DNA of 64,000 bases. Source: Acanthococcus lagerstroemiae. Taxonomy: Eukaryota > Arthropoda > Insecta > Hemiptera > Eriococcidae. This document shows, piece after piece, positions 56,001 through 64,000 of this stretch. The first letter of the stretch is position 1, and the number at the start of each line of letters is the position of its first letter. The DNA is taken from contig CM063110.1 of assembly GCA_031841125.1 (NCBI GenBank), forward strand, positions 17,541,626-17,605,625, given 5' to 3'. The notes under the pieces are model-generated. The model searched no databases, was not told the origin of the DNA, and saw only the letters and a list, made by a program, of their open reading frames with translations. The position numbers and the translations under genes are program-made.

Positions 56001-58811
56001 TGAACTAATAATGCATGACTTGGCAATAGAATTGCAGCACTGCTATCTTAATTGGCAGTGAGCTAGTGTAAAATCACCGAAGTACATTGGCAGTAAGATT
56101 AGCAATCCATTGCCATGTTTACAGCCACCAAAAATTTTTCAACCAACGCACTTGATGTATTTTACACAGCTCTGCATTAGTGGTTGTGTTGGTAAGGAAA
56201 CCCCTGGTAACACTGCCACAGTATTCTTCATGAATTGTATTTCCTTATAGATGAGAATCTATTGCACTTTCATTCCCTGGAAACCGCATCTCGATATTGC
56301 TTTCCATTCTGACGTGATGAACATTTTCTAAAACCGAATTTACTCTGAAATAATATCGAAACAAAAACGTCGAACGTATCTCGAAACACGAATTTTTGAT
56401 ATTCGCCCTTCATGCAGCAATGTGCTGATTGCGAAAACTGATACCGCCATGTAGTCAGTCATTCGTGATTTTCCTTATTCATTTTGCTAAAACGTGAATT
56501 TGTTTTTTTTTCTTTGTTTTTTTTTCTTCAGATTTTAGAGCCTCGATGACGCGGATATTGAAAAATAAAATCATCGTATTTAATTCGTTCAGCGCTGTTT
56601 GCTTTACTATGGGACTGGGGGCGTATTGGACTTTTATGCCCAAGTATATGGAGACCCAGTTCAGATTATCTCCATCGAAATCAAATTTCTTAACAGGTAG
56701 GCTCTAACATGGCTGCCAATTACAGTGATCCACAATGTTTTTTCTAAATTATTTATCACTGAAAAATGATTTAATAATTATTCATTCTTATTCTGTTTTT
56801 CGGAGTACCTACGCATCTAGCTAACTATGGATACCTATCTATGTACTTACTAATCTATTTTGTCCGCTAAAAATTTCTTTTGTTAGGTACGGTTGGAATT
56901 CTATGCAACGCTTTAGGCGTTATGGCAGCCGGATTAATCATCTCAAAACTAAAACCCTCGCCAAGATATCTGGCTGGTTGGAATGTTCTGGTAGAATTTC
57001 TTGATGTGATTGGATATGCATCTTATTCATTCATGAGCTGCCCACAACAAGAATACCACGGACACTGGAACAGTGACCACATGTGATTATTCATGCATAC
57101 CTATATTTATATCTTACCAGGCCCATAGCTACTAGCCGGTATGAGAGATCCCAAACCTTAGCCATTTTTGCACTAGACATCTCGTTTGCCTTCCGTAGGT
57201 TTAGTCTTTGGGTATTGGACTTGACAATTAAACATCTTTGCCTCTCAGGTCTTGATTTCTACTGTTTAAACGAGTTTCTGAGTCGTGTTATGTGTTGTGA
57301 ACCTGCGATATGTGAGATGAGTTATTCGTAGAGAACCATCATCAACTGAAAACTTATTTAACTATTTCCAAGTAATACCTTTGTGATAGTAGGTATATAC
57401 CTATATTGTTTAGTATTCATTTGAAATTAAAAATGTTTATTTTCAGTTGGAATTTAACTGAAACTTGTAACGCAGATCTGGGATGTGGGAATGATATACA
57501 ATTCGCACCAGTGTGTGATGTTACTCGAGAACTTGCTTTCTACTCTCCGTGCCATGCCGGCTGCAATGCCTCGTATACGTTTAACGGAACTACAGTTCGT
57601 ATTGTATTCATGCTTATCATATATATTCACATTTCTTCCATTGGCATGCCTTAGATCACGTGTTCCAAGACTGTCAAATACAAAACAAAAAGTAGATGTG
57701 GAAATTATAAGCAAGTCAGAATTTTTTTTTTTTAACTGATGCGGATAACCAGGAATATATACACAGGCTCAGCCAAGGTCCTTTAGTACTTACTTAGGTA
57801 CATCAATTACTGTTTTTGATTTACAGAGCTACACTGGTTGCAGCTGCGTTCCAGGGGGGAAGGTTATAGATGGTCTGTGTCCAACTGACTGCTCGTCGAA
57901 TATCTTGATTTTTATTTTGGTGATGGGGACTCTCAGTTTCACATCAGCTACAGGAAGATCAGCCAACACGCTAATACAATTCAGGTTGGATAGATTCACT
58001 ATGCACTTAGAGTACCTATGCACCTTGGTATTTTAAATATTGTACCGACAGTATGCCAATAGTAGGTACTAGGTATCTGGGGACAGGTGCATTCAACAAT
58101 TATCAGATGTTGTGTGTTTGTCATAATACCTACATCTTCATTTTTTTAAGTACACCTACTGTCAAAATGCCACAAAGTTCTATCCTACGATGCAATTATG
58201 TTTCTTTGTATTATTGCAGATGCGTTGAAGAAAGAGACAAATCTTTATCAATCGGGGTAACTGAGGCATTATTATCGTTATTAGCGTTCATACCGTCACC
58301 TATATTCTATGGCATGATAATGGGTAAAATTTCATTTATTTTGTTACGAATCCTAAAAACTTAAGTACTTACTAGATGAGTTAGAGATCGTCGCCTGTAC
58401 AATAATCTACATTTTGCATGGGACATGTTCACAGATTGGACTTGCATCGTTTGGGGGGATAACTGTGGTACTACTGGGAACTGCTGGCTGTATGATGGAC
58501 ATCGCTTGAGATCAGTTTTTAATATGTCAGCTGCTGGTGAGATATTATAGGTTATAATTCACTGAAGAAATAAGCAACAACAGTACCTTCATTTTTAATT
58601 TTTGCAATGTACAGCGTTCCTACTGATCGGCACCGTGTTGGATTGCTTTGTCTGGTACCACGTAAAAGGATTAAAAATCTACGACGAAGATTTCATCGGA
58701 ACAAAAACTGAAGTAAAAAAGAAAACACCTATTGTGAAAAATACTCATAAAGTGACAAAAGCTGATATTGAATTACCGCTGATCCGCTCTCACCATGCCG
58801 CAGATTCATGA
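44026..58811 (+). CDS. OATP-C: organic anion transporting polypeptide (SLCO family), 13 exons
   Basis: Exons are 44026-44128, 50183-50392, 50540-50776, 51949-52143, 53523-53663, 55356-55496, 56532-56696, 56887-57082, 57447-57594, 57827-57984, 58220-58323, 58435-58536 and 58615-58811 (TGA). The product is about 698 aa. Exon 1 encodes a hydrophilic leader starting [12 protein letters not shown] and ends in phase 1 at GTAAAT, which joins to the phase-1 acceptor CTAG of exon 2. Exon 2 contains [10 protein letters not shown] and the first membrane span. The OATP signature [12 protein letters not shown] spans exons 5-6. Exons 9-10 give the Kazal-like loop ([17 protein letters not shown], then CSCVPGG). 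The last exon ends in a basic/polar tail. Exon lengths match OATP-B at nine positions. The first intron is 6 kb and consists almost wholly of nested mobile DNA. The exon 9 donor (GTTCGT) is weak but its position matches the paralogues. It is the closest relative of OATP-B in the window. Substrate is unknown. Confidence 0.92.
45085..45280 (-). pseudogene. Possible pogo-like transposase HTH fragment
   Basis: The minus strand reads [19 protein letters not shown] then YNYLYK. This is the A..A..F.IP..TI..YL pattern of psq/pogo-type helix-turn-helix domains. No DDE catalytic domain follows, so it is at best a fragment. It sits 440 bp inside the pogo-like left end. Confidence 0.4.
45415..46145 (-). 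pseudogene. Helitron helicase (Pif1-like) C-terminal fragment
   Basis: The minus-strand open frame 46145-45507 encodes [48 protein letters not shown] and [13 protein letters not shown]. These are the last helicase motifs of Helitron Rep-helicases (INKAQ-QT, LYVALSR). The usual G in INKAQGQT is R here. The Rep/HUH domain and the helicase N-terminus are absent. A CTAG at 45415-45418, just past an A/T-rich stretch, could be the Helitron 3' terminus. Confidence 0.75.
46186..46560. repeat. 174-bp tandem repeat, two full units plus a start
   Basis: ACGGATTTGA falls at 46186, 46360 and 46534, exactly 174 nt apart. The units include AAGTAGTTCGTGAGTAATGG and GAGTTGGTTGTTACCTCATA and differ at few positions. 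Confidence 0.75.
46740..48140 (-). pseudogene. 5'-truncated LINE with reverse transcriptase and C-terminus
   Basis: Minus-strand order is [20 protein letters not shown] near 48130-48040, degenerate palm sequence, [14 protein letters not shown] at 47549-47500 (FADD catalytic motif), then [20 protein letters not shown]. It ends with [21 protein letters not shown] and [12 protein letters not shown] at 46860-46764. Frame breaks lie around 47560-48030. It truncates at about 48140 against an older repeat. Confidence 0.8.
48211..49156. mobile_element. ~945-bp inverted-repeat element (GGGGCACTTGT ends)
   Basis: GGGGGCACTTGTAAAATGAC on the left mirrors ACAAGTGCCCCTG on the right. Inner TGACACC and GGTGTAAAGTGACACG also pair. 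The GGGGCACTTGT end is hAT-like. There is no coding sequence. It interrupts the older dispersed repeat. Confidence 0.55.
49191..49647. mobile_element. ~455-bp inverted-repeat element (CCCGATGTGC ends)
   Basis: CCCGATGTGCAAAATC on the left pairs with GATTGCGCATCGGG on the right. Internal GGGTAACTGA-type words repeat, and a second internal start (GGGATGCGCAAAATCTCG) lies at 49505, suggesting a partial duplication. It interrupts the same older repeat. Confidence 0.55.
49734..50027 (+). repeat. R1-like LINE 3' tail, copy 2
   Basis: It contains GATACTCGAAAGGGTA, GGGGTGCGGTGTCTCAGGGG and GTGCATCGCCATACG in the order seen at 20255-20345 and 61800-61985. It is a severely 5'-truncated insertion into the dispersed repeat. 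Confidence 0.6.
53938..54030. repeat. Solo end of the CTATAGTTTTCAC MITE subfamily
   Basis: CTAGGGTACTATAGTTTTCA followed by AGGTATACTGGGCCATTTTG matches the right end of the MITE at 32056-32215. The opposite end is not seen. It lies in OATP-C intron 5. Confidence 0.5.
55780..56150. repeat. TGGCAGT-rich low-complexity stretch in OATP-C intron 6
   Basis: GGCAGT or a close variant recurs about ten times with irregular spacing. There is no coding potential. Confidence 0.35.
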
Positions 58812-58889
58812 AAAGAGGTAAGACTAGCTTGGACCAAGTAACAATGCATCCTGAAATCTTGACCTTGTAATTTCACTTGCTATTCTGGA

Positions 58890-58895
58890 AATAAA
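58890..58895 (+). promoter_or_regulatory. Poly(A) signal of OATP-C
   Basis: AATAAA lies about 80 nt after the TGA of OATP-C. Confidence 0.6.
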
Positions 58896-58974
58896 AATTC
58901 AGATTCTTTGTTATTTCATATTAGTTATTTGTGAATGAAAACGCTACATTAAAATGAAACGAAGTTTACCGCTT

Positions 58975-59690
58975 ATGACTGTATCTTTGGTGGCACGACT
59001 CCGACAGTATCCACTATGCCTCTTCGGGCCTCGCGGTCGTCCGCCAGTCGCGTGAGCTCATGGATCGGCCTATTTGTTGCATCTTCGAACTTAAAATTCC
59101 ATCGTTATGGTGACCTTCATCGTGACCTTTTCCCTCGACCTTCCTGGACGACCAATATCTCTAAGTTATCGCCCGTTTTTCTCGCTGTATGTCCCAAGAA
59201 TTGAACATAATCTTGTAGCAGGAGGATGACAGTCGTTTCTGGAGTACCAGCTTTTCGAGGATGGAAGCGTTTGTTTTCTTTGCGGTCCATAGTATTCATA
59301 ACCTCCGGCGATATACCCACATTTCGAGTGCGTCAATCCTCCTTCGATCCTCCGCTTTGATAGTCCAGGGTGGGAACGGGTAGTAGGATAATCCCACCAC
59401 GGCCTCCTCGGCCGGTCGTCAAAGGCAACCAAAGGGGCTTGGAGAAGGCAACGGGAAACTAGTCCAAGCATTAACTCCCACGAAAGCCCGCCAATGATGG
59501 CATCTACTGTTAAACTTTCCGAAGGCCTAAATAGCTCCCCATTCGGATCTCCAGGAGGAGCAGCCGAGGACGAGATCGTCATCAATGTACTGAACCGTGT
59601 GCACAAAATAAGCACGTGGAACATAAGAGTAGATAAGCGGTCTTGGTCAAATGAAGTTTACAGGGTTACGGAAACTGCCGAATAGCAGGT
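58975..59690. pseudogene. Two halves of LINE(s) in opposite orientation
   Basis: Minus-strand 59320-58975 encodes FLGHTARKTGDNLEILVVQE and, in another frame, HELTRLADDREARR, resembling a LINE C-terminus. Plus-strand 59380-59680 carries GGAGAAGGCAACGGGAAACT, like the 5' UTRs of RTE-type LINEs. A frame ending VHKISTWNIR then follows, an endonuclease start. The pieces meet near 59330. Confidence 0.5.
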
Positions 59691-59757
59691 AGTGGTGTGG
59701 TGGGACGGCGATGCACGCATGCCAAAGTGGCCCCTGAGACACCGCACTCCCGGTGTA
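59690..59757 (-). repeat. R1-like LINE 3' tail, copy 3 (minus)
   Basis: CGATGCACGCATGCC and CCCCTGAGACACCGCACTCC are the reverse complement of the tail at 49940-50010. Confidence 0.55.
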
Positions 59758-59884
59758 TGACAATTTCTAAAACCTTCTTCAGCTAGTAGAAAACGGTTTA
59801 AGCAGCTATTCTGATTAATTAAAAAATTATGTCAATAATCCAGCTACCATTAATTAACTGCGAAAATCAGGAGTATAAGTAGAG

Positions 59885-60036
59885 CACCTGGAAACACCCG
59901 AATACTGACGTCCGCCATTTTGCGTCGTTTGGTGCCCAACGGTTTACAATTTACTACGCGGACCGTTCCGCGTATCGAATTGTGAATCGTCGGGCACCAA
60001 GCGACTCAAAATGGTGGATGTAGATGCTCTAGTACG
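59885..60036. mobile_element. ~150-bp MITE of the CCGCCATTTTG family
   Basis: TAGAGCACCTGG at the left mirrors GATGCTCTA at the right. ACGTCCGCCATTTTG pairs with CAAAATGGTGGATGT, and TGGTGCCCAACGG with CGTCGGGCACCA. The flanks GTATAAG and GTACGAG could be a diverged target duplication. It lies downstream of OATP-C. Confidence 0.65.
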
Positions 60037-60229
60037 AGTAGGTACATCACTGGCAGTTGTTTCTGTCGGTTCTTACTGTGGTATGGTGACTTATGGTGGT
60101 CCGTAGTTATTCTTAGTGGGATAAAATTCTTTTTTTCGGTTTGCATACCTCCTAAAACGGTTTCAAAAATTAACAAAGCATGCTGCCAAGTTTTAATAAA
60201 ATCAGTAAAAGGCAACCCGTGCCTCAAAA

Positions 60230-60750
60230 AGTTGAAGTTCGCTTTATGGGAATTAACATTGAATTTGGGAGTTTGAGTTTCAGTTGTGGGGATACCTTAT
60301 CAGTCTACAAATTATGTTCTTCGGGATTTTCAAGGTCGCTGAATCTATTCCCGGAGTTCTTTTCCCTCTTCCCTCCTCTAGCAAGCTCCACAGGAAGCTG
60401 ATTCTTAATTATTCCGTTCCAATTTTCGCATTATTTATGTGTGAATAAGGGATTTTTGGTCGCTGAATTCATTTTTGAAGTTTTTCTCCCTGTCTCCATT
60501 ATCTTTTGGGCTCCACAAGGAGCTGATCTTCAGTTATTCCGATGTCCATGTTCTCTGTGTCTGAATAAGAGTTTTTTGGTCGCTGAGTTTAGGTCTTTCT
60601 TCCTTCCTTTTACCCTTTGAACTCCACTGGTGGCAGGTATTGAATTATTCCAATTTTAACTTTCTTCATGTCTAAATTATGATTTTCTAGGTCGCTGAAT
60701 TCATCCCCAAGGTTATTGTCTCCATGTTCTCAATCCTTCAGGCTCATCAT
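60230..60750. repeat. Tandem repeat, ~112-124-nt units
   Basis: GGTCGCTGA falls at 60334, 60458, 60578 and 60690. Units share CTCCACA(A)GGAGCTGAT and a TCTGAATAAG-like stretch, and diverge progressively. Confidence 0.6.
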
Positions 60751-61277
60751 ACGTAGGAAATTATATTATTGTATGTGTTGTCGAGTGCAGAGTTCAAGGT
60801 TACTGATTAGCACTAATGCATAATTGGTTTCAAATCCCAAATCTGCTGCTCTCTGAAGCCGAGGTCATCTGTGTGCAAATTCACTGTCGGAACTTCCGAC
60901 TTAATTAACATAACAACGCAACTATTATTCATGTTTAGGGTTGTAAATTGTGTAAAATACCATGCGTAGGCAAGTAATATTTGTTCGGATGTACCAAAAA
61001 TAACTCACCTATAACACTTTACGAGAGTTACCTGTCCACACTAGCAGCATAAAACTGCAATATTTCGCTTCCCCCACTATCAGTGGCACTATTTTCAACT
61101 TGTTTTCTGTAAAGAGTACTTAAGTGATTGGAGGGTTCAAATCAGGGCTCAAAACAAGAAGCGGTCAAGTTCACTTTCTTGCAGTGACAAACTATATCGC
61201 AGTTAACGTAGTCTGTCATGGCACGAAAATGTACTATCTGCCATGGCTTCACGCTCCGCATGTGAGAAGAGTGACTC

Positions 61278-61990
61278 TCCCGCAGTACCAAGGGAGAGTG
61301 GACCCGTCTGCTAGTGCGTGACCTCAACGCGTGGTTGTGCAGACACTATGGCCAACTGAACTTCTATCTGACGCAAGTGATGAGCGGCCATGGGGTCTTC
61401 AACAAGTGCCTACACCGGATAGTCACAGCAGAAAGCCCGCGGAGCTCCTACTGCCCTGCAGGAGGGCGAGATGATGATGCCTGGCACACCCTGTTCGAGT
61501 GTCCGGCATTCGACCAAGAGAGGGAAGAAGAGGCGGCCGCCTTTCGAAACGCGGGCGTTGAGCCGCTTATACCGGAGAACCTGGTCCCGACAATGCTGAA
61601 GAGCAGAGCGGGATGGGATCAGGCAGCTGCCTTCGTCAAGAAGACGTTGGACCGCAAGATGAAGCTTGAATGGAAGAGACAAAGGCAGCGGGCACAGCAC
61701 CCTATTCGCCATCCCATCAACATCGACGACGACGGCGATGTTGCTGCTGCCAGCAACTGACGAAGAAGACGATCCGGCGCAACTCGACAGCGAAGTAGAA
61801 GAAGAATAAAACACCATAGATTCGCCGCCGTGAAGAGGCGAAAGGGGAAATGGGAATAGCGAAAGCTACCTCAAAGCGATCCCCCTGTTCTGACGCAGGC
61901 CCATTCGGGGCGTTTCCGTGATGGGGGTGCGGTGTCCTGGGGCCAATTTGGCATGCCTCCATCACCATACGCCCCTCTATCATCGATCTG
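61278..61990 (+). pseudogene. R1-like LINE 3' end with C-terminal ORF
   Basis: Plus strand encodes REWTRLLVRDLNAWLCRHYG, then LNFYLTQVMSGHGVFNKCL, then a C...DDAWHTLFECPAF motif, and stops at 61760. The SGHG.F..-L.R plus C..C/H..C pattern is the C-terminus of R1-clade LINE proteins. The 3' UTR follows to about 61990 and is the source of the solo tails at 20255, 49734 and 59690. The reverse transcriptase and endonuclease are absent, so it is 5'-truncated. Confidence 0.75.
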
Positions 61991-62459
61991 CCACGGCAAG
62001 AATAAGTTTCTGACCCCTTCTTGCAGTGAAACTCTTAAGATTAATTCAATGCCTTCACCAGAGTTATTTCATACCTTGGGAAATGGGCAGGTTGACTTTG
62101 AAGCACAAACATGGACAGGTTTAGAGGTGTACTCACGGAGCCCCCACCAAATAATTGAAAAAATAAAGGGAAAAAATACAAATAGATACAAATTGTTTGC
62201 CGATCGTCAATCGATTGCTCATATGCACGAAAAATTCCGATTATCTCACTCCTCCTCCCCACGGAAAATTACAAATCCTAAAAAGTTACCACTAGATACC
62301 ATTACCAATCTATAAAATCATTAAAAATCAGATTTCATTTTTTCTTAATGGGTGTACACATATTATTTCAACTTAACGTTTGTGTGCATTCTGCGAGGGA
62401 GGGCTCCATCAAGCTTGTGTCCCGGGGCCTAAAAATCCTAAATCCGGCCCTAAGCACCA

Positions 62460-62560
62460 AACGTTCTTTCTTTTGGGTGAGGTGGTGCTGTATGAGCCGA
62501 ACGGTCAGACCTTGTAGTCCATTGCACTTTTCCTCAGGTTGCTGTTAGGGATCAGCTTAG
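62460..62560. repeat. Copy of the LINE 3' tail seen at 12540-12640
   Basis: GTGAGGTGGTGCTGT, TCCATTGCACTTTTCCT and AGGGATCAGCTTAGTAG match 12540-12640 in order and orientation. Confidence 0.5.
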
Positions 62561-62646
62561 TAGTATATAATTAGTGTGATACAGACACACTTTTTTTTTT
62601 CGAAGAAAAAAAAATGTGTGGATGTATCACACTAATTATATACTAC
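62560..62646. repeat. Long hairpin with A/T-run loop
   Basis: GTAGTATATAATTAGTGTGA at 62560 pairs with its reverse complement ending at 62646. The stem continues through ACACA/TGTGT and the poly-T and poly-A arms around a TTTCGAAG apex. The stem is about 40 bp. It could be a MITE, a small-RNA-forming fold or a replication artefact. Confidence 0.65.
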
Positions 62647-62649
62647 ATC

Positions 62650-63670
62650 CACATCATATTTACTCTAATTTAGCGTTTTTTCAACATGCTCAACGAATCT
62701 CAACGAATGTAAAATCGGTTCAAGAACTAATTTTTCAACACACTAAATGAACTTTCAACAAACTCAAAATCGGTTTCAAGAATCAATAATCAGCTTAGCA
62801 GCTGCGGAGCACCTACGGTGCGACGCAGCTGCTTTAAAAAAAATTCTGGCTCACATTTAATTTTACTACTATTTAACCGAAAAACCTGTATCATATTTAG
62901 TTTACCACTACTCAACCGAAATTCCTGCACCCCATTCTTTACGGTTTCAAGTCCGTAGATCCAGACTCACCTTTTTCGGTACAATAAGCTTCAATGGGGA
63001 CCATTTCAATAATCAGAACAAGAACCGATAAAATAAATACGCTTATAAATCCGATGAACTCGATACAGTAATGAATCCGTAATTTTTCCAAGCTCACTTT
63101 TTTTTTTCAACAGGTTCAACAAATTTCAACATCTATAATTTCGGTAATAAATGCGTAATTTTTTCAAGCTCACATTTTTTTGCGATGGTGGATGAGTAAT
63201 TTTTTCCAACGTTCAAACACAAATCTGATAATTTGCTTATTGGTCTTACGCGACTCATAACCTGACTCACATTTAATAATTCTCAAGTCACATTTTTTTA
63301 CAAGGTCACTAAACAGCAGTTTGGTGCATAAGATTAATGTGTATGAGAGAGGAGAGAAAGAAAATGATGTATTCCTAATTCATTCATGGTTTATCAAGGT
63401 CACCAAACTCCTGTTTGGTCCATAAGACTCAATGCGTTATAGAGAAAAACATGTACGGTATGCAGACCAAACTACTGTTGCTTCCATAAGACCAATGTAA
63501 CTGAGAGAGAAAGAAAATTACATATTCTTAATTCATTCATAGTTTATCAAGGTCACCAAACTCCTGTCCATAAGACTCAATGTGTTATAGATGGACCATA
63601 AGACTTATCGAGTTATAGAGAGATGTATATCTGAGAGAGAACAAGCATTGGAAAAGAGAGAAAAAATTTA
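62650..63670. repeat. AT-rich region with two short-repeat families
   Basis: 62690-62800 and 63110-63220 contain TTTTTCAACA, CAACGAAT and AAAATCGGTT words. 63290-63640 contains about five units of TCAAGGTCACCAAACTCCTG, CCATAAGACTCAATG, then GTTATAGAGAG. No gene is seen. Confidence 0.5.
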
Positions 63671-63674
63671 ATAT

Positions 63675-63941
63675 TTAGAATCCTATTTTCTTAAAATCTC
63701 CACATATTGTACACTGATTGTACCAATTTCCTTTGAAATGTCTGGTTTCTTCTTTGCATTTATAACAAACAAGTATGATTTCATCTTCATTATAAGTACT
63801 TATCACTCTATAGAGAGTGATTTTACATTGAGTGCATGTTCTGACTTCTTTTTTTAATGTGGATTTAATTTCTTCCTCTGTAATTGAATGTTTGGTTGTT
63901 TTATTACAAGGTCTACAATGTCTTGTCAAAGTTTTCATCAT
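63675..63941 (-). CDS. Small Cys-rich protein, four CxxC pairs (88 aa), unknown
   Basis: The minus-strand ORF runs from ATG 63941 to the stop at 63675. Four CxxC pairs lie at residues 9-12 (CRPC), 36-39 (CTQC), 59-62 (CYKC) and 77-80 (CTIC), spaced as two potential zinc ribbons. The protein is rich in Lys and Thr and has no membrane segment. The ATG is followed by MKTLTRHCRPCNKTTKH; an in-frame second Met lies at residue 2. I do not recognise the family. Its AT-rich codons, lack of visible introns and repeat-rich surroundings suggest it may belong to a mobile or virus-derived element continuing beyond the window. It could also be one exon of a larger gene. Confidence 0.45.
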   Translation of the reverse strand: MMKTLTRHCRPCNKTTKHSITEEEIKSTLKKEVRTCTQCKITLYRVISTYNEDEIILVCYKCKEETRHFKGNWYNQCTICGDFKKIGF

Positions 63942-64000
63942 GTTTGTTGGTTAATATATGTTTAATAACTATTATTTCAATTTCTTTTGATTTTATTCAT

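Noticed and set aside
59166..59624. 152-residue minus-strand open frame
   Set aside because: It runs antisense through the plus-strand LINE 5' region and has no recognisable domain beyond the LINE C-terminal piece in another frame.

Overview
The window is eukaryotic, AT-rich and intron-bearing. It carries GT-AG spliced genes, LINE, MULE, Helitron and pogo-like fragments and many short inverted-repeat elements. The gene content (Kazal-bearing organic anion transporters) and the very frequent TACCTA/TAGGTA words suggest an insect, perhaps a hemipteran. That lineage guess is inference and not firm.

The only recognisable cellular genes are three complete, same-strand (+) paralogues of the organic anion transporting polypeptide (OATP/SLCO) family. 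Their hand-spliced extents are OATP-A 10974-21636 (12 exons, about 661 aa), OATP-B 28062-41198 (14 exons, about 703 aa) and OATP-C 44026-58811 (13 exons, about 698 aa). From the first shared membrane exon onward, all three have the same intron positions and phases. Several exons are identical in length in all three (141, 196, 104 and 102 nt). Each carries the OATP signature around D-P-R-W-[IV]-G-A-W-W and a Cys-rich Kazal-like extracellular loop, and each ends near an AATAAA. B and C are closer to each other than to A and share short hydrophilic leader exons.

Almost everything else is repeat DNA. Region 1-2544 is an inverted-repeat-bounded element without coding capacity. Region 3790-10330 is a degenerate minisatellite split by a 4.6-kb foldback element (5361-9966) with a 7-bp target duplication and internal ~300-bp tandem units in mirror orientation. 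The OATP-A introns hold LINE fragments and several MITEs. The A-B spacer holds a decayed LINE reverse transcriptase. The B introns hold a mariner-like MITE nested in another MITE, a MULE transposon with sub-repeated terminal inverted repeats, and a tRNA-like SINE candidate. The 6-kb first intron of OATP-C is nearly filled by a composite, pogo-like-TIR-bounded stack of insertions (Helitron helicase, LINE, MITEs, LINE tail). Downstream of OATP-C lie more LINE pieces, tandem repeats, a long hairpin and, at the right edge, an unrecognised small protein with four CxxC pairs on the minus strand.

The three transporters are plasma-membrane uptake carriers for large amphipathic anions, steroids or xenobiotics by family knowledge; the individual substrates cannot be read from sequence. 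No bacterial-type operons, CRISPR arrays, rRNA genes or confident functional tRNAs were seen.
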